From assembly GCF_014281965.1 (NCBI RefSeq), contig NZ_JACFTB010000004.1:62001-126000 (forward strand): a DNA stretch of 64,000 nt. The letters run 5' to 3'. The first letter of the stretch is position 1. Each line of letters begins with the position of its first letter. The stretch is from Rhodococcus sp. BP22 (GTDB taxonomy: Bacteria; Actinomycetota; Actinomycetes; Mycobacteriales; Mycobacteriaceae). A model generated the notes under the pieces. It searched no databases. It saw nothing but the letters and a program-made list of their open reading frames with translations, and was not told the origin of the DNA. Of this stretch, positions 29,798 through 37,781 are shown piece after piece. The position numbers were made by a program, and so were the translations under genes.

Positions 29798-29825
29798 GCC
29801 CCGCTCGACCGAAGTCGAGCGGGGC
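29798..29825 (-). terminator. Hairpin at the end of the ect operon
   Basis: Perfect 12-bp stem GCCCCGCTCGAC / GTCGAGCGGGGC with a tetraloop, 38 bases past the ectC stop on the minus strand and before the sirtuin start. Confidence 0.7.
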
Positions 29826-29862
29826 GGAACTACCCGGAGCCCGTCTTATCTGGACACCTTGT

Positions 29863-30261
29863 CTACGTGGGAACCTCTATGAGGGGGTACACACCGTTCT
29901 CGTCATGGGTTTCGTTCCCCACTACGGGAGGGTTGAACACGCACAACATGCGCATCTGCGTACGCGGCTCGACGGTGTGCCGCTCGTTGCCGTTCAGCAG
30001 GTACATCGATCCTGCACCGAGTTCGTAGGTTTCACCGGTTTCACGATCGGTGAGGGTGCCTTCGCCTTCGATGAGCCACACAGCCTCGACGTGATTGGCA
30101 TAGTGAAAGTTGTTCACCGTCCCGGCCTTGATGGTCGTTTCGTGGAACGAGAATCCGACCCTGTCACCGCCGAGGATGATGCGCTTACTGCGCCACTGTC
30201 CATCCTCGCTCTCGATGTCTCGATCAGTTCCGGTGATTTCCTGGGTGGTACGTACGATCAT
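29863..30261 (-). CDS. ectC: L-ectoine synthase
   Basis: 132-residue cupin-fold enzyme that closes the ring of N-gamma-acetyl-L-2,4-diaminobutyrate to ectoine. The catalytic metal ligands known for EctC align with E59 (HVEAVW), Y87 (MYLLNG) and H95 (NERHTVEP). GGGAG lies nine bases before the ATG at 30261. It is the last gene of the ect operon, 45 bases after ectB. No ectoine hydroxylase (ectD) is visible next to it or elsewhere in the window. Confidence 0.97.
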   Translation of the reverse strand: MIVRTTQEITGTDRDIESEDGQWRSKRIILGGDRVGFSFHETTIKAGTVNNFHYANHVEAVWLIEGEGTLTDRETGETYELGAGSMYLLNGNERHTVEPRTQMRMLCVFNPPVVGNETHDENGVYPLIEVPT

Positions 30262-30306
30262 GTGGTGTAGCTCCCTTCAGCAAACATTCGACACGTGAGA
30301 AGTGTT

Positions 30307-31581
30307 CTACGAGCAGACTTTTGCTGTCGCAGCTTCGAGGATGTCGAGTCCGCGATCGAGCTCTTCGATCGTGGTGGTCAGCGGCGGAAGAAGTTTGACA
30401 ACCTCGTCCTTCGGGCCGGCAGTTTCCACCAGCAGGTGCTCGTCGTAAGCAAGCTTGGCGACCTTGCCTGCTTGTTCTGCATCTTCGAATACGAGAGCCT
30501 GAACCATGCCGCGACCGCGAGTGGAAACGCCGTCGTACTTGGCGCACAGCGCGATGAAGCGATCACGAATGTGCTCGCCCTTCGCGAGGATCTCCTTCTC
30601 GAACTTGTCGTCGGACCAGTAATGGTCGATGGCGACCTTCGAGGTCACGAAGCCGGGATTGAATCCGCGGAAGGTGCCGTTGTGCTCGCCTGGGCCCCAG
30701 ACATCGAGTTCTGGCTTGAACAGTGTCAGCGCCATCGGCATGCCGTAGCCGCCGATCGACTTCGACAGGGTGACGATGTCCGGCGTGATGCCCGAGTCCT
30801 CGAAGGAGAAGAACTGGCCTGTGCGGCCGCAACCCATCTGGACGTCGTCGACGATCAGCAAGATGTCGCGTCGCGAGCAGAGCTCGGCCAGCGCACGCAA
30901 CCATTCCGGTCGCGCAACGTTGATGCCGCCTTCGCCCTGGATGGTCTCTACGATGACCGCTGCCGGGCGGTTGAATCCACTGCCCGAGTCGTCGAGAACG
31001 CGCTCGAACCACTGGAAATCCTCGGTTACTCCACCGAAGTAGTTGTCGTATGGCATCGGCGTGCTGTGCACCAGTGGGATTCCGGCTCCGGCGCGCTTCA
31101 TCGAGTTTCCGGTGACAGCGAGCGCACCGAGCGTCATGCCGTGAAAAGCGTTGGTGAAGTTGATGATCGACTCACGACCAGTGACCTTGCGTGCCAACTT
31201 CAGTGCAGCTTCGACGGCGTTCGTGCCGGTCGGGCCGGGAAACTGAACCTTGTAATCGAGGCCACGCGGTTCGAGGATGTTCTTCTTGAACGACTCGAGG
31301 AACTCACGCTTGGCCACCGTGGACATATCGAGGCCGTGCGTGATGCCGTCGCTGGTGATGTAGTCGACCAACGCATCCTGCATGATCTGATTGTTGTGAC
31401 CGTAGTTCAGAGCGCCTGCGCCGCCGAAGAAGTCGAGGTAGTCGCGCCCGTTCTCGTCGGTCAGCGTCGAATTCTTGGCAGTTTTGAAGACTGCGGGCCA
31501 CTGGCGGCTGTAGCTACGAACGCCGGACTCGATGGTTTCGAACACGTCCGGCTTTTCGGTGGTCTCGGTCTTGTCTGTCAT
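30307..31581 (-). CDS. ectB: Diaminobutyrate-2-oxoglutarate aminotransferase (EctB part, possible internal start)
   Basis: 424-residue class III PLP aminotransferase that makes L-2,4-diaminobutyrate from aspartate semialdehyde. The N-terminus DVFETIESGVRSYSR, the glycine-rich FFGGAGALNYGHNN, IVDDVQMGCGRTG and the PLP lysine in TLSKSIGGYG are EctB signatures. The ATG at 31581 is preceded by GAAAGGAA ten bases upstream, a good ribosome binding site. This start lies inside a longer open frame that includes EctA, so EctB may be made alone, as the C-terminal half of a fusion, or both. Confidence 0.92.
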   Translation of the reverse strand: MTDKTETTEKPDVFETIESGVRSYSRQWPAVFKTAKNSTLTDENGRDYLDFFGGAGALNYGHNNQIMQDALVDYITSDGITHGLDMSTVAKREFLESFKKNILEPRGLDYKVQFPGPTGTNAVEAALKLARKVTGRESIINFTNAFHGMTLGALAVTGNSMKRAGAGIPLVHSTPMPYDNYFGGVTEDFQWFERVLDDSGSGFNRPAAVIVETIQGEGGINVARPEWLRALAELCSRRDILLIVDDVQMGCGRTGQFFSFEDSGITPDIVTLSKSIGGYGMPMALTLFKPELDVWGPGEHNGTFRGFNPGFVTSKVAIDHYWSDDKFEKEILAKGEHIRDRFIALCAKYDGVSTRGRGMVQALVFEDAEQAGKVAKLAYDEHLLVETAGPKDEVVKLLPPLTTTIEELDRGLDILEAATAKVCS

Positions 31582-32130
31582 GTACTGCGTGTTCCTTTCG
31601 CTGGCGCGCACGGCGGCCGGCCCTACTGTGTAGAGCTCCTCTGCTTCGTGGCTATCAGGAAAATCATCGGGCGCGAACAGGTCTGTTTTTCTAATGTCGG
31701 TCCCTCGTGTTCGAGCGAGGGCCGTGAACAGTGCGATCGACGCTTCGTTGTCCGGGCTGATCGTTGTTTCCAGGTGTGTGATTCCCTGTGGGGTAAGGCG
31801 ATCGAGAAGTTCGTTCAGCATCCGGCCGGCAAGGCCCTTACCCCGTTGATCAGCATCGACTGCGACCTGCCACACGAAGAATGTTGTGGGAGAATCCTGT
31901 CGGGTGTAGCCGGTGACGAATCCCACTGCGCGAGAGTCGACGTCGGATACGACCGAGGTTGCTGCAAAGTCTCGGCACCACAAAACGTATGAATAGCTCG
32001 AGTTGAGATCGAGCACCTTTGAATCTCTTGCGATTTCCCAGAGCCGGACTCCGTCGGAGATCTTTGGCTTACGAAACTTCACTGCGTCCGGCGCAGTGAC
32101 TGTGGTTGCTCTCAGCTGTGCGGGTTTCAT
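30307..32130 (-). CDS. ectA: EctA-EctB in-frame fused reading frame (diaminobutyrate acetyltransferase + aminotransferase)
   Basis: One uninterrupted frame encodes both proteins. The first about 180 residues are EctA, a GNAT acetyltransferase (FRKPKISDG near the start, acetyl-CoA loop QRGKGLAGRM, ISPDNEASIALF), which acetylates diaminobutyrate. The expected stop after HEAEELYTVG is absent; the linker PAAVRASERNTQY leads straight into the EctB methionine at 31581. Reading the minus strand across 31579-31640 shows only sense codons. EctA family proteins normally end near this point. The start is uncertain: ATG 32130 fits homology best, ATG 32169 and 32202 are in frame, none has a good ribosome binding site. 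EctA is confident; a fusion protein in vivo is inference. Confidence 0.85.
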   Translation of the reverse strand: MKPAQLRATTVTAPDAVKFRKPKISDGVRLWEIARDSKVLDLNSSYSYVLWCRDFAATSVVSDVDSRAVGFVTGYTRQDSPTTFFVWQVAVDADQRGKGLAGRMLNELLDRLTPQGITHLETTISPDNEASIALFTALARTRGTDIRKTDLFAPDDFPDSHEAEELYTVGPAAVRASERNTQYMTDKTETTEKPDVFETIESGVRSYSRQWPAVFKTAKNSTLTDENGRDYLDFFGGAGALNYGHNNQIMQDALVDYITSDGITHGLDMSTVAKREFLESFKKNILEPRGLDYKVQFPGPTGTNAVEAALKLARKVTGRESIINFTNAFHGMTLGALAVTGNSMKRAGAGIPLVHSTPMPYDNYFGGVTEDFQWFERVLDDSGSGFNRPAAVIVETIQGEGGINVARPEWLRALAELCSRRDILLIVDDVQMGCGRTGQFFSFEDSGITPDIVTLSKSIGGYGMPMALTLFKPELDVWGPGEHNGTFRGFNPGFVTSKVAIDHYWSDDKFEKEILAKGEHIRDRFIALCAKYDGVSTRGRGMVQALVFEDAEQAGKVAKLAYDEHLLVETAGPKDEVVKLLPPLTTTIEELDRGLDILEAATAKVCS

Positions 32131-32225
32131 AGCAAATGCAAACGTAACAAGGTGCCCTTGGCATTTCATGTGCCTGGCGGAATTGGTGTGGAAAACACGC
32201 ATCCTTTCGCAGGTGGCAGCGTGAA

Positions 32226-32241
32226 TGTGATACTAGTCACA
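32226..32241. promoter_or_regulatory. CRP/GlxR-type operator upstream of the ect operon
   Basis: TGTGA-TACTAG-TCACA is a perfect match to the TGTGA-N6-TCACA consensus shared by CRP and actinobacterial GlxR. It lies in the 135-base gap between recQ and ectA, 24 bases from the farthest ectA start candidate. A second inverted repeat, TTGTT-N5-AACAA, is at 32250-32264. Confidence 0.65.
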
Positions 32242-32337
32242 AACTGAGCTTGTTGCCGTAACAACTGGTCGAGGAGGGTGCGATAACTCGGCCTATTCCG
32301 TCCGATGCCAAGTGCGGCCTTACCGATATCAATGCTG

Positions 32338-34443
32338 CTACTTCGGAGTTGCCAGAGCGAACGGGAGCACCGCATCTGCACCTGCGCCGCGGAGGGCGGA
32401 GCTAGCGCAAGTAAAAGTCCAGCCCGTATCGGTAACCAAGTCCACCAGGAGGATCGGTCCGGAGACCCCGTTCAGGTCCGGAACGAGCCAGGAATCGACG
32501 AGTCCGGCCACTCGGAATGCCGAATTCGCGGCCGTCACGCGCGGATGGTCCGGCCGGCGGGTGAGCGTTCCGAGATCGTCGAGCCGTCCGATGCGGGCCA
32601 ATTCGCCGGCGATCGAACGAACCAGCATCGGATGCGTCGACGATTCCAGCGCGATCACCGAGGTCGGTCTCTTCGCCCAGTCCCACGAGGCCAACACCGC
32701 GATGCAAGCCTGAACGAGGGCGTCGGGGGCTGGACCGTCGGGTGCATCGAGTGCTGCTCGCAGGCGCCCACCCCAACCCAGGTCGGTGAGGCGGCCCAGG
32801 ACCCGGCCGGGTTCAGGGCCGTCGGTGATCTTGCCGGAGCGGGAGACTCCGAGTTTCTTCATCCCGCTGGGCCACTGCTTTCGCGGAGGCAGGTCGAGTC
32901 CCGGGCGGTCGAGACGTTCACGCGCGGACTCGACGGCGGCTGCGTCCACCTGAGGCGAGTAAGCCTTTCCTGTGCAGTTGTCGCATCGGCCACACGGATT
33001 CGGCTCGGCGCCGAGGCCTGGATCGTCCAACTGTCTCCGCAGGAATTCCATCCGGCACCCATCGGTGCGCTGATAGTCGATCATTGCCTGCTGCTCCGCG
33101 TCCCTGGCTTGCTCGAGGCGCTCGTAACGCGGTGCATCGTAGGCCCATGACTGACCGGTCGAGATCCATCCGCCTCGCACTCGCTGAACGGCACCATCGA
33201 CGTCGAGGACCTTCAGGACCATCTCGAGTCGGCTCCGGTTGAGATCCACCAACGGCTCCAATGCCGGGGTCGACTGCGGCTTGACGGGGTCGAGAGCGTC
33301 GATGACCTGCCGTACGACGTGTTCTCGCGGGAAGGCTACGGATGCGAAATAGCTCCAGATCTGCTTGTCCTCGTGGCCTGGAAGGAGGATGACTTCGGCG
33401 CGGTCGGTGGCGCGACCCGCACGGCCGACCTGCTGGTAGTACGAGATGGGGGATGAAGGAGCGCCCATGTGGACGACGAATCCCAGATCCGGTTTGTCGA
33501 AGCCCATGCCCAGCGCAGACGTGGCTACGAGGGCCTTGACCTCGTTGTTCAGTAGGTCCGATTCCAACGATTCGCGTTCGGTGGTGTCGGTCTGGCCGGT
33601 ATACGCGGACACGGCGAAGCCCTGGTCAGACAGCAAGCTCGCGAGGTCGCGTGCTGCCGACACCGTCAGGGCATAGATGATTCCCGACCCAGGGAGTTCG
33701 GCCAGGTGAGCTGCGAGCCACGCGGCGCGCTCGGTGGAGTTCTCGATCTGGACCACCGACAGGTGGAGCGACTCGCGTTCGAGTCCGCCGCGGAGAACGA
33801 GGGTGTCCCCGCCACCGACACCAAGTTGTGCGGCGACATCGGCGACCACGCGGTCATTTGCAGTGGCCGTGGTGGCCAAGACCGGAATCCCCTCGCGCAG
33901 TTCGGATATGAGCGTTCGAATGCGTCGGTAATCGGGACGGAAGTCATGTCCCCAGTCGGAAACACAGTGCGCTTCGTCTACGACGACGAGGCCCGCGTCT
34001 GCTGCCAGCGAGGGCAGTACCTGGTCTCGGAAGTCCGGGTTGTTGAGCCGTTCCGGGCTGACGAGCAGCACGTCGAGCCTGCCCGCAGCGACATCGGCAT
34101 GGACGTCTTCCCACTCGGTCATGTTCCCGGAGTTGATGGTTGCGGCCCGCACACCGGCGCGCTCGGCGGAAGCTACCTGGTTCCGCATCAGTGCCAACAA
34201 CGGTGACACGATGACGGTGGGTCCGAGTCCCTGAGCGCGGAGCAGTTTTGCGGCGATGAAGTAGACCGCCGACTTTCCCCATCCGGTGCGTTGCACCACC
34301 AGCGCGCGGCGGCGGTGAACAACGAGCGCCTCGATTGCCGTCCACTGATCCTCGCGAAGACTGGCAGCGGGCCCGGCCAGCTCCCGAAGGAGCCGCTCCG
34401 CATCTGCGCGCAGGTCTACCGTCGACGGTTCGGTGGTGGTCAT
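32338..34443 (-). CDS. RecQ-like DEAH-box ATP-dependent DNA helicase
   Basis: 701-residue superfamily 2 helicase. Motif I is RTGWGKSAVYF, motif II VVDEAHCVSDWGHDFRPDY, motif III TATAND, and motif VI QQVGRAGRA. Four cysteines in C-(24)-CGRCDNC order form a RecQ-type zinc site. The C-terminal part beyond the zinc region does not show a clear HRDC domain; the overall arrangement recalls mycobacterial SftH, but that is an inference. The ATG at 34443 is chosen because the helicase homology begins just after it; the frame is open upstream without similarity. It lies upstream of the ect promoter region, same strand. Confidence 0.88.
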   Translation of the reverse strand: MTTTEPSTVDLRADAERLLRELAGPAASLREDQWTAIEALVVHRRRALVVQRTGWGKSAVYFIAAKLLRAQGLGPTVIVSPLLALMRNQVASAERAGVRAATINSGNMTEWEDVHADVAAGRLDVLLVSPERLNNPDFRDQVLPSLAADAGLVVVDEAHCVSDWGHDFRPDYRRIRTLISELREGIPVLATTATANDRVVADVAAQLGVGGGDTLVLRGGLERESLHLSVVQIENSTERAAWLAAHLAELPGSGIIYALTVSAARDLASLLSDQGFAVSAYTGQTDTTERESLESDLLNNEVKALVATSALGMGFDKPDLGFVVHMGAPSSPISYYQQVGRAGRATDRAEVILLPGHEDKQIWSYFASVAFPREHVVRQVIDALDPVKPQSTPALEPLVDLNRSRLEMVLKVLDVDGAVQRVRGGWISTGQSWAYDAPRYERLEQARDAEQQAMIDYQRTDGCRMEFLRRQLDDPGLGAEPNPCGRCDNCTGKAYSPQVDAAAVESARERLDRPGLDLPPRKQWPSGMKKLGVSRSGKITDGPEPGRVLGRLTDLGWGGRLRAALDAPDGPAPDALVQACIAVLASWDWAKRPTSVIALESSTHPMLVRSIAGELARIGRLDDLGTLTRRPDHPRVTAANSAFRVAGLVDSWLVPDLNGVSGPILLVDLVTDTGWTFTCASSALRGAGADAVLPFALATPK

Positions 34444-34524
34444 CGGTTCATCGTGCCGCACGTGTCCGACAGTTTCACCGCCCGCACGGCGATTACGCTT
34501 CATCGAACACACGAGGAGGTGCTC

Positions 34525-35013
34525 TTGTTCGACAAAGATCTGCCGTTCGATCCAGATGTGGACGACGACGCGGCGCAGATGACCGCGCCTGCGAGGCCCC
34601 TGCATCTTCGGCCGAGTGCACTCGCCCTCGTCTTCATCGGTGGAGTGATCGGCACCGCGATGCGCTATGGAATCGAGATCGCGATCCCTCAGGTGATCCG
34701 AGGCTGGCCCATTGCCACGTTTTCGATCAACCTTCTCGGTGCATTCGTGCTCGGTGTTCTGCTCGAGAACACGGCGCGACGCGGTGCTGATGCCGGTGTC
34801 AGGCAACGGATTCGCCTGTTCGCAGGCACCGGGTTCTGCGGTGCTTTCACCACATACAGCACGTTTGCGCTCGAAGCGGTACTACTCACAAGAGACGGCC
34901 ACCTTTCGACAGCGCTTGTGTACGGAATATCGACGGTATTCCTCGGAGCACTCGCGGCGTGGGCGGGGATCGTCGTAGGCGCTTCGATCCATTTCGATCG
35001 GTCGGCGAGATGA
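34525..35013 (+). CDS. crcB: CrcB/Fluc fluoride channel subunit 1
   Basis: About 162-residue small membrane protein with four transmembrane helices of the fluoride exporter family. Signatures are GGVIGTAMRYGIE, FSINLLGAFVLG and GFCGAFTTYSTFALE, the latter holding the Phe-box and sodium-site region. AGGAGG at 34514-34519 points to TTG 34525 as start; ATG 34579 is an alternative. It overlaps the second crcB by four bases (ATGA). No fluoride riboswitch was recognised upstream. Confidence 0.88.
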   Translation: MFDKDLPFDPDVDDDAAQMTAPARPLHLRPSALALVFIGGVIGTAMRYGIEIAIPQVIRGWPIATFSINLLGAFVLGVLLENTARRGADAGVRQRIRLFAGTGFCGAFTTYSTFALEAVLLTRDGHLSTALVYGISTVFLGALAAWAGIVVGASIHFDRSAR

Positions 35014-35381
35014 TCGTTCTGCTGATGGCGCTGGCAGGCGCGCTCGGAGCAGTCTGCCGATTCGTTGTCGATTCCTTCGTCAAATCCAAGGTGCAGGGAA
35101 CACTGTTCCCGTGGGCGACAGTCGGCATCAACATTTCCGGATCCCTGCTCGTCGGATTTCTTGCCGGACTTGTCGTGTTCGCGCAAGGGTCGACCGATCT
35201 GCAGACGATCATCGGCACCGGGTTCTGCGGCGGATATACCACCTTCAGCACGGCGAGCTTCGAAACTGTCCGACTCGTGCAGGTCGGTAGACGTTCGCTC
35301 GCGCTGGCCACAGCGGTCGGAACCCTGGCGGGTTCGATCGGAGCCTGCGCCGCAGGGTTCGTGCTGGCAGGCATCGTCTGA
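35010..35381 (+). CDS. crcB: CrcB/Fluc fluoride channel subunit 2
   Basis: 123-residue paralogue with the signatures GALGAVCRFVVD, VGINISGSLLVGFLAG and GFCGGYTTFSTASFE. Two adjacent, translationally coupled crcB genes occur in many Gram-positive bacteria and often form a heterodimeric channel; pairing is expected here from the ATGA overlap. It exports fluoride passively. Confidence 0.9.
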   Translation: MIVLLMALAGALGAVCRFVVDSFVKSKVQGTLFPWATVGINISGSLLVGFLAGLVVFAQGSTDLQTIIGTGFCGGYTTFSTASFETVRLVQVGRRSLALATAVGTLAGSIGACAAGFVLAGIV

Positions 35382-35460
35382 GAAAGGACCGAGCGATCCT
35401 CGGCCAGTAGACGTATCGTCGCCGGAGGTTGCGGCACAGTTCGATCGTCTCCGACGTCCG

Positions 35461-36357
35461 TCAGGTCAGCGGCGAGGTGGCGATGTCCAGAAAGTCTCGG
35501 CGTGGGCCACGAAGAGGTTCACGCAGATCCCACACCGCGCACAGTTCCCGCGGCATCGTCACGGCGTCGACGTCGATGCGTGTCAATCGGCCGTCGCGAA
35601 GGTCGGCTGCGACCGCCAACGAAGACAGGACCGTCGGTGCGTTCGCAGTCACCACCGCCGATTTGATCGCGGTGACCGAGTTGAGTTCCAGCAGCGGCGG
35701 AACCGTCGGGTGCACGGTGCTCTCGTAAGTGGTACGGGAACCGGATCCGAGCTCGCGTTGGACGAGGGCTGTTGCAGCCAGTTCGTCGACGGTGACCGAG
35801 CCTCGTGACACCCACGGGTGCTGCGGTGGGACGACGACGACGAGTTCGTCGGTTGCCACGACGCGAATTCCGAGGCCGTCCGGGATCTGCGGTCCTTCGA
35901 CGAATCCGATGTCGGCTCGACCCGCGAGGACCTGACGGGCAACCTCGGCCGAGTTCATCAACCGCATCTGCGTTCGTACGTCGGGAAACCGAGCCCGCAT
36001 CATGACGATCCAGCCCGGCAACAGATGCTCTGCGACCGTCATGCTCGCGGCCACGGTGAGGCTCGCATTTTCCTCCCGCAGGAGGGATTGGACACCCGTC
36101 GCGAACTTTTCGGCGGCGCCGAGAACGTTCCCTGCCCACTCGAGAACAGCGACACCTTCGGGAGTGAGCACCACGCCGCTGCTGGTGCGGTCGAACACGC
36201 GGAGACCGATGTCGCGCTCGGCTGCTCGAATTCGTGCGCTGACCGCTTGCTGACTCAATCCGTGTTCCCGTCCGGCCGCGCTCATGCTGCCCAGCCGTGC
36301 GACCGAGACCATCACGTCGAGCGCGGCGAGATCGGGGACCCGTGGGGACAGTGTCAT
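35461..36357 (-). CDS. LysR family transcriptional regulator
   Basis: 298-residue LysR-type regulator. The N-terminal winged HTH (about residues 8-65) shows MSAAGREHGLSQQAVSARI; the effector-binding domain occupies about 90-295. The ATG at 36357 overlaps the rbsK stop by four bases, so the two are co-transcribed and coupled. The target is not visible; candidates are the adjacent kinase gene or the convergent crcB pair. Confidence 0.9.
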   Translation of the reverse strand: MTLSPRVPDLAALDVMVSVARLGSMSAAGREHGLSQQAVSARIRAAERDIGLRVFDRTSSGVVLTPEGVAVLEWAGNVLGAAEKFATGVQSLLREENASLTVAASMTVAEHLLPGWIVMMRARFPDVRTQMRLMNSAEVARQVLAGRADIGFVEGPQIPDGLGIRVVATDELVVVVPPQHPWVSRGSVTVDELAATALVQRELGSGSRTTYESTVHPTVPPLLELNSVTAIKSAVVTANAPTVLSSLAVAADLRDGRLTRIDVDAVTMPRELCAVWDLREPLRGPRRDFLDIATSPLT

Positions 36358-37229
36358 CGTCGGGCTGCATCCGCGATGAGCGCGTCGATATCCGCTCGCG
36401 ATCCCGAAGACGCTCCGGTGCCACGACGCGTAGCAGCCAATGCCCCTGCTGCACAGGCCCATCGGACTGATTCTTCGGGACCCTGCAGCCAGCGGGCAGC
36501 CAAAGCCCCGGTGAAGGCATCTCCGGCACCGGTGGTGTCGATGGCGTCGACCCGTGGCGCTCGAGCGTCGAACGTCGACGCCGGTCCGCGGTACCGAGCG
36601 CCGTTGGCGCCGAGCGTGGTGACGACGTGCGCAATGCGATCGAGAACACTGTCGCCGACTGCGTCGGCTTCGGACTCGTTGACGATCAGGACGTCCACGA
36701 CGTCGACGAGGGCCTCCGGGAGTGGTCGAACGGGGGAGGGGTTCAGCATGACCACAGTGTCGTGAGCTCGGGCGTGAATCGCACCGGCCACGACCGTGTC
36801 GAGGGGAATCTCCAACTGGCACAGCAGGATATCCGCGGCGGCGATGATATCGAGTTCATGATCGGTCAAGGTGGACATCGTGGCGTTGGCGCCCGGGACG
36901 ACGACGATCGAGTTCTCCCCGTGACGGTCGACGGTCACAGCTGCGATTCCGCTCGGACCATCGGTGCGTCGGAGTCCGGACGCGTCGACGCCGGCTTCGA
37001 TGACACTTCGTTCGAGGTCGGCAGCGAATGTGTCGTCACCTACCGCCCCGAGGAATGCTGCGTCGGCGCCTGCCCGTGCCGCCGCGATGGCCTGATTCGC
37101 TCCCTTTCCTCCCTGCGCGGTGTCGAAGGAGTCACCCAGGACGGTTTCGCCGGGCTCGGGTAGGCGTCGAGTCGTTGTCGTCAGGTCCATGTTGATACTG
37201 CCCAGGACAACGATGCGCGGAGTCGTCAT
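36354..37229 (-). CDS. rbsK: Ribokinase-like PfkB family sugar kinase
   Basis: 291-residue PfkB kinase. The first family signature is GGKGANQAIAAARAG (about 41-55), and the second, with the catalytic aspartate, is DTTGAGDAFTG (about 232-242). The N-terminus VVLGSINMDLTTTTRRLPEPGE is typical of ribokinase. A ribokinase gene (Rv2436) also lies between proB and proA in M. tuberculosis. No ribose transporter is adjacent, so the sugar is not certain. Confidence 0.88.
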   Translation of the reverse strand: MTTPRIVVLGSINMDLTTTTRRLPEPGETVLGDSFDTAQGGKGANQAIAAARAGADAAFLGAVGDDTFAADLERSVIEAGVDASGLRRTDGPSGIAAVTVDRHGENSIVVVPGANATMSTLTDHELDIIAAADILLCQLEIPLDTVVAGAIHARAHDTVVMLNPSPVRPLPEALVDVVDVLIVNESEADAVGDSVLDRIAHVVTTLGANGARYRGPASTFDARAPRVDAIDTTGAGDAFTGALAARWLQGPEESVRWACAAGALAATRRGTGASSGSRADIDALIADAARR

Positions 37230-37312
37230 TCAATGACGATATGCGGCTTCGTTACTCCTTGGGCACGTGCGTCTGCTCATTGGGAGGTGTGAAGCACCGA
37301 AGTGCTGCGCTA

Positions 37313-37336
37313 TTATCTACGCATGAATGCAGATAA
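37313..37336. promoter_or_regulatory. ArsR/SmtB-type operator across the arsR start codon
   Basis: A 24-base near-perfect palindrome with outer arms TTATCT / AGATAA and inner arms GCAT / ATGC. Its centre coincides with the ATG at 37323. Sites of this type (TATCTGCA...TGCAGATA) are bound by SmtB/CzrA/KmtR-like sensors. Confidence 0.7.
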
Positions 37337-37781
37337 CGGAGGGTGTCGCCGCCGTTTGATGGACGACGAGGTCGGGTTGGTGGTCGAGGTGTTTCGGATG
37401 ATGGCCGACGCGACGCGGGTGCAGATCCTATGGGCGCTGATCGATCGTGAATTGTCGGTCAACGAACTGGCCGATCACGTCGGCAAGCCCGCGCCCTCGG
37501 TGTCGCAGCACCTGTCGAAACTGCGAATGGCTCGTTTGGTTCGTACTCGACGGGAGGGCACACAGGTGATCTATCGCCTGGAAAACGAGCACGTTCGAGA
37601 ACTCGTCACCGATGCTGTATTCAACGCCGAACATGCCGGGCCCGGCATTCCCGGGCATCATCGCGCGAGAGCAGGCCTACGTGAGTTGCACCCATCGCGC
37701 CGGGTCGATACGAACCGCGGTGCGGGGTCGATCTCCGAGAGCTCCGGCGTCGACGGCCACATCGTGGGGGAGAGTCGATGA
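37323..37781 (+). CDS. ArsR/SmtB family metal-responsive repressor
   Basis: About 152-residue winged-helix regulator. The recognition helix region reads VGKPAPSVSQHLSKLRMARLV, followed by the wing RREGTQVIYRL. Histidines after the wing (ENEHVRELV...NAEH...GHH) suggest a C-terminal (alpha-5-like) metal site, though the classical aspartate ligand is not conserved. ATG 37323 sits inside the palindromic operator; GTG 37302 is an alternative. It overlaps the CDF transporter by four bases, so it very probably represses its own operon and releases it on Zn, Co or Ni binding. Confidence 0.9.
   Translation: MNADNGGCRRRLMDDEVGLVVEVFRMMADATRVQILWALIDRELSVNELADHVGKPAPSVSQHLSKLRMARLVRTRREGTQVIYRLENEHVRELVTDAVFNAEHAGPGIPGHHRARAGLRELHPSRRVDTNRGAGSISESSGVDGHIVGESR

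Noticed and set aside
30295..31992. 565-codon plus-strand open frame opposite ectAB
   Set aside because: The minus strand encodes clear EctA/EctB motifs; the plus-strand translation shows none.
29745..32337. Ectoine hydroxylase gene ectD in the ect operon
   Set aside because: Only ectA, ectB and ectC are present; no Fe(II)/2-oxoglutarate dioxygenase is encoded here or elsewhere in the window.
34444..34524. Fluoride riboswitch upstream of crcB
   Set aside because: The expected conserved core and pseudoknot could not be found in the short gap.
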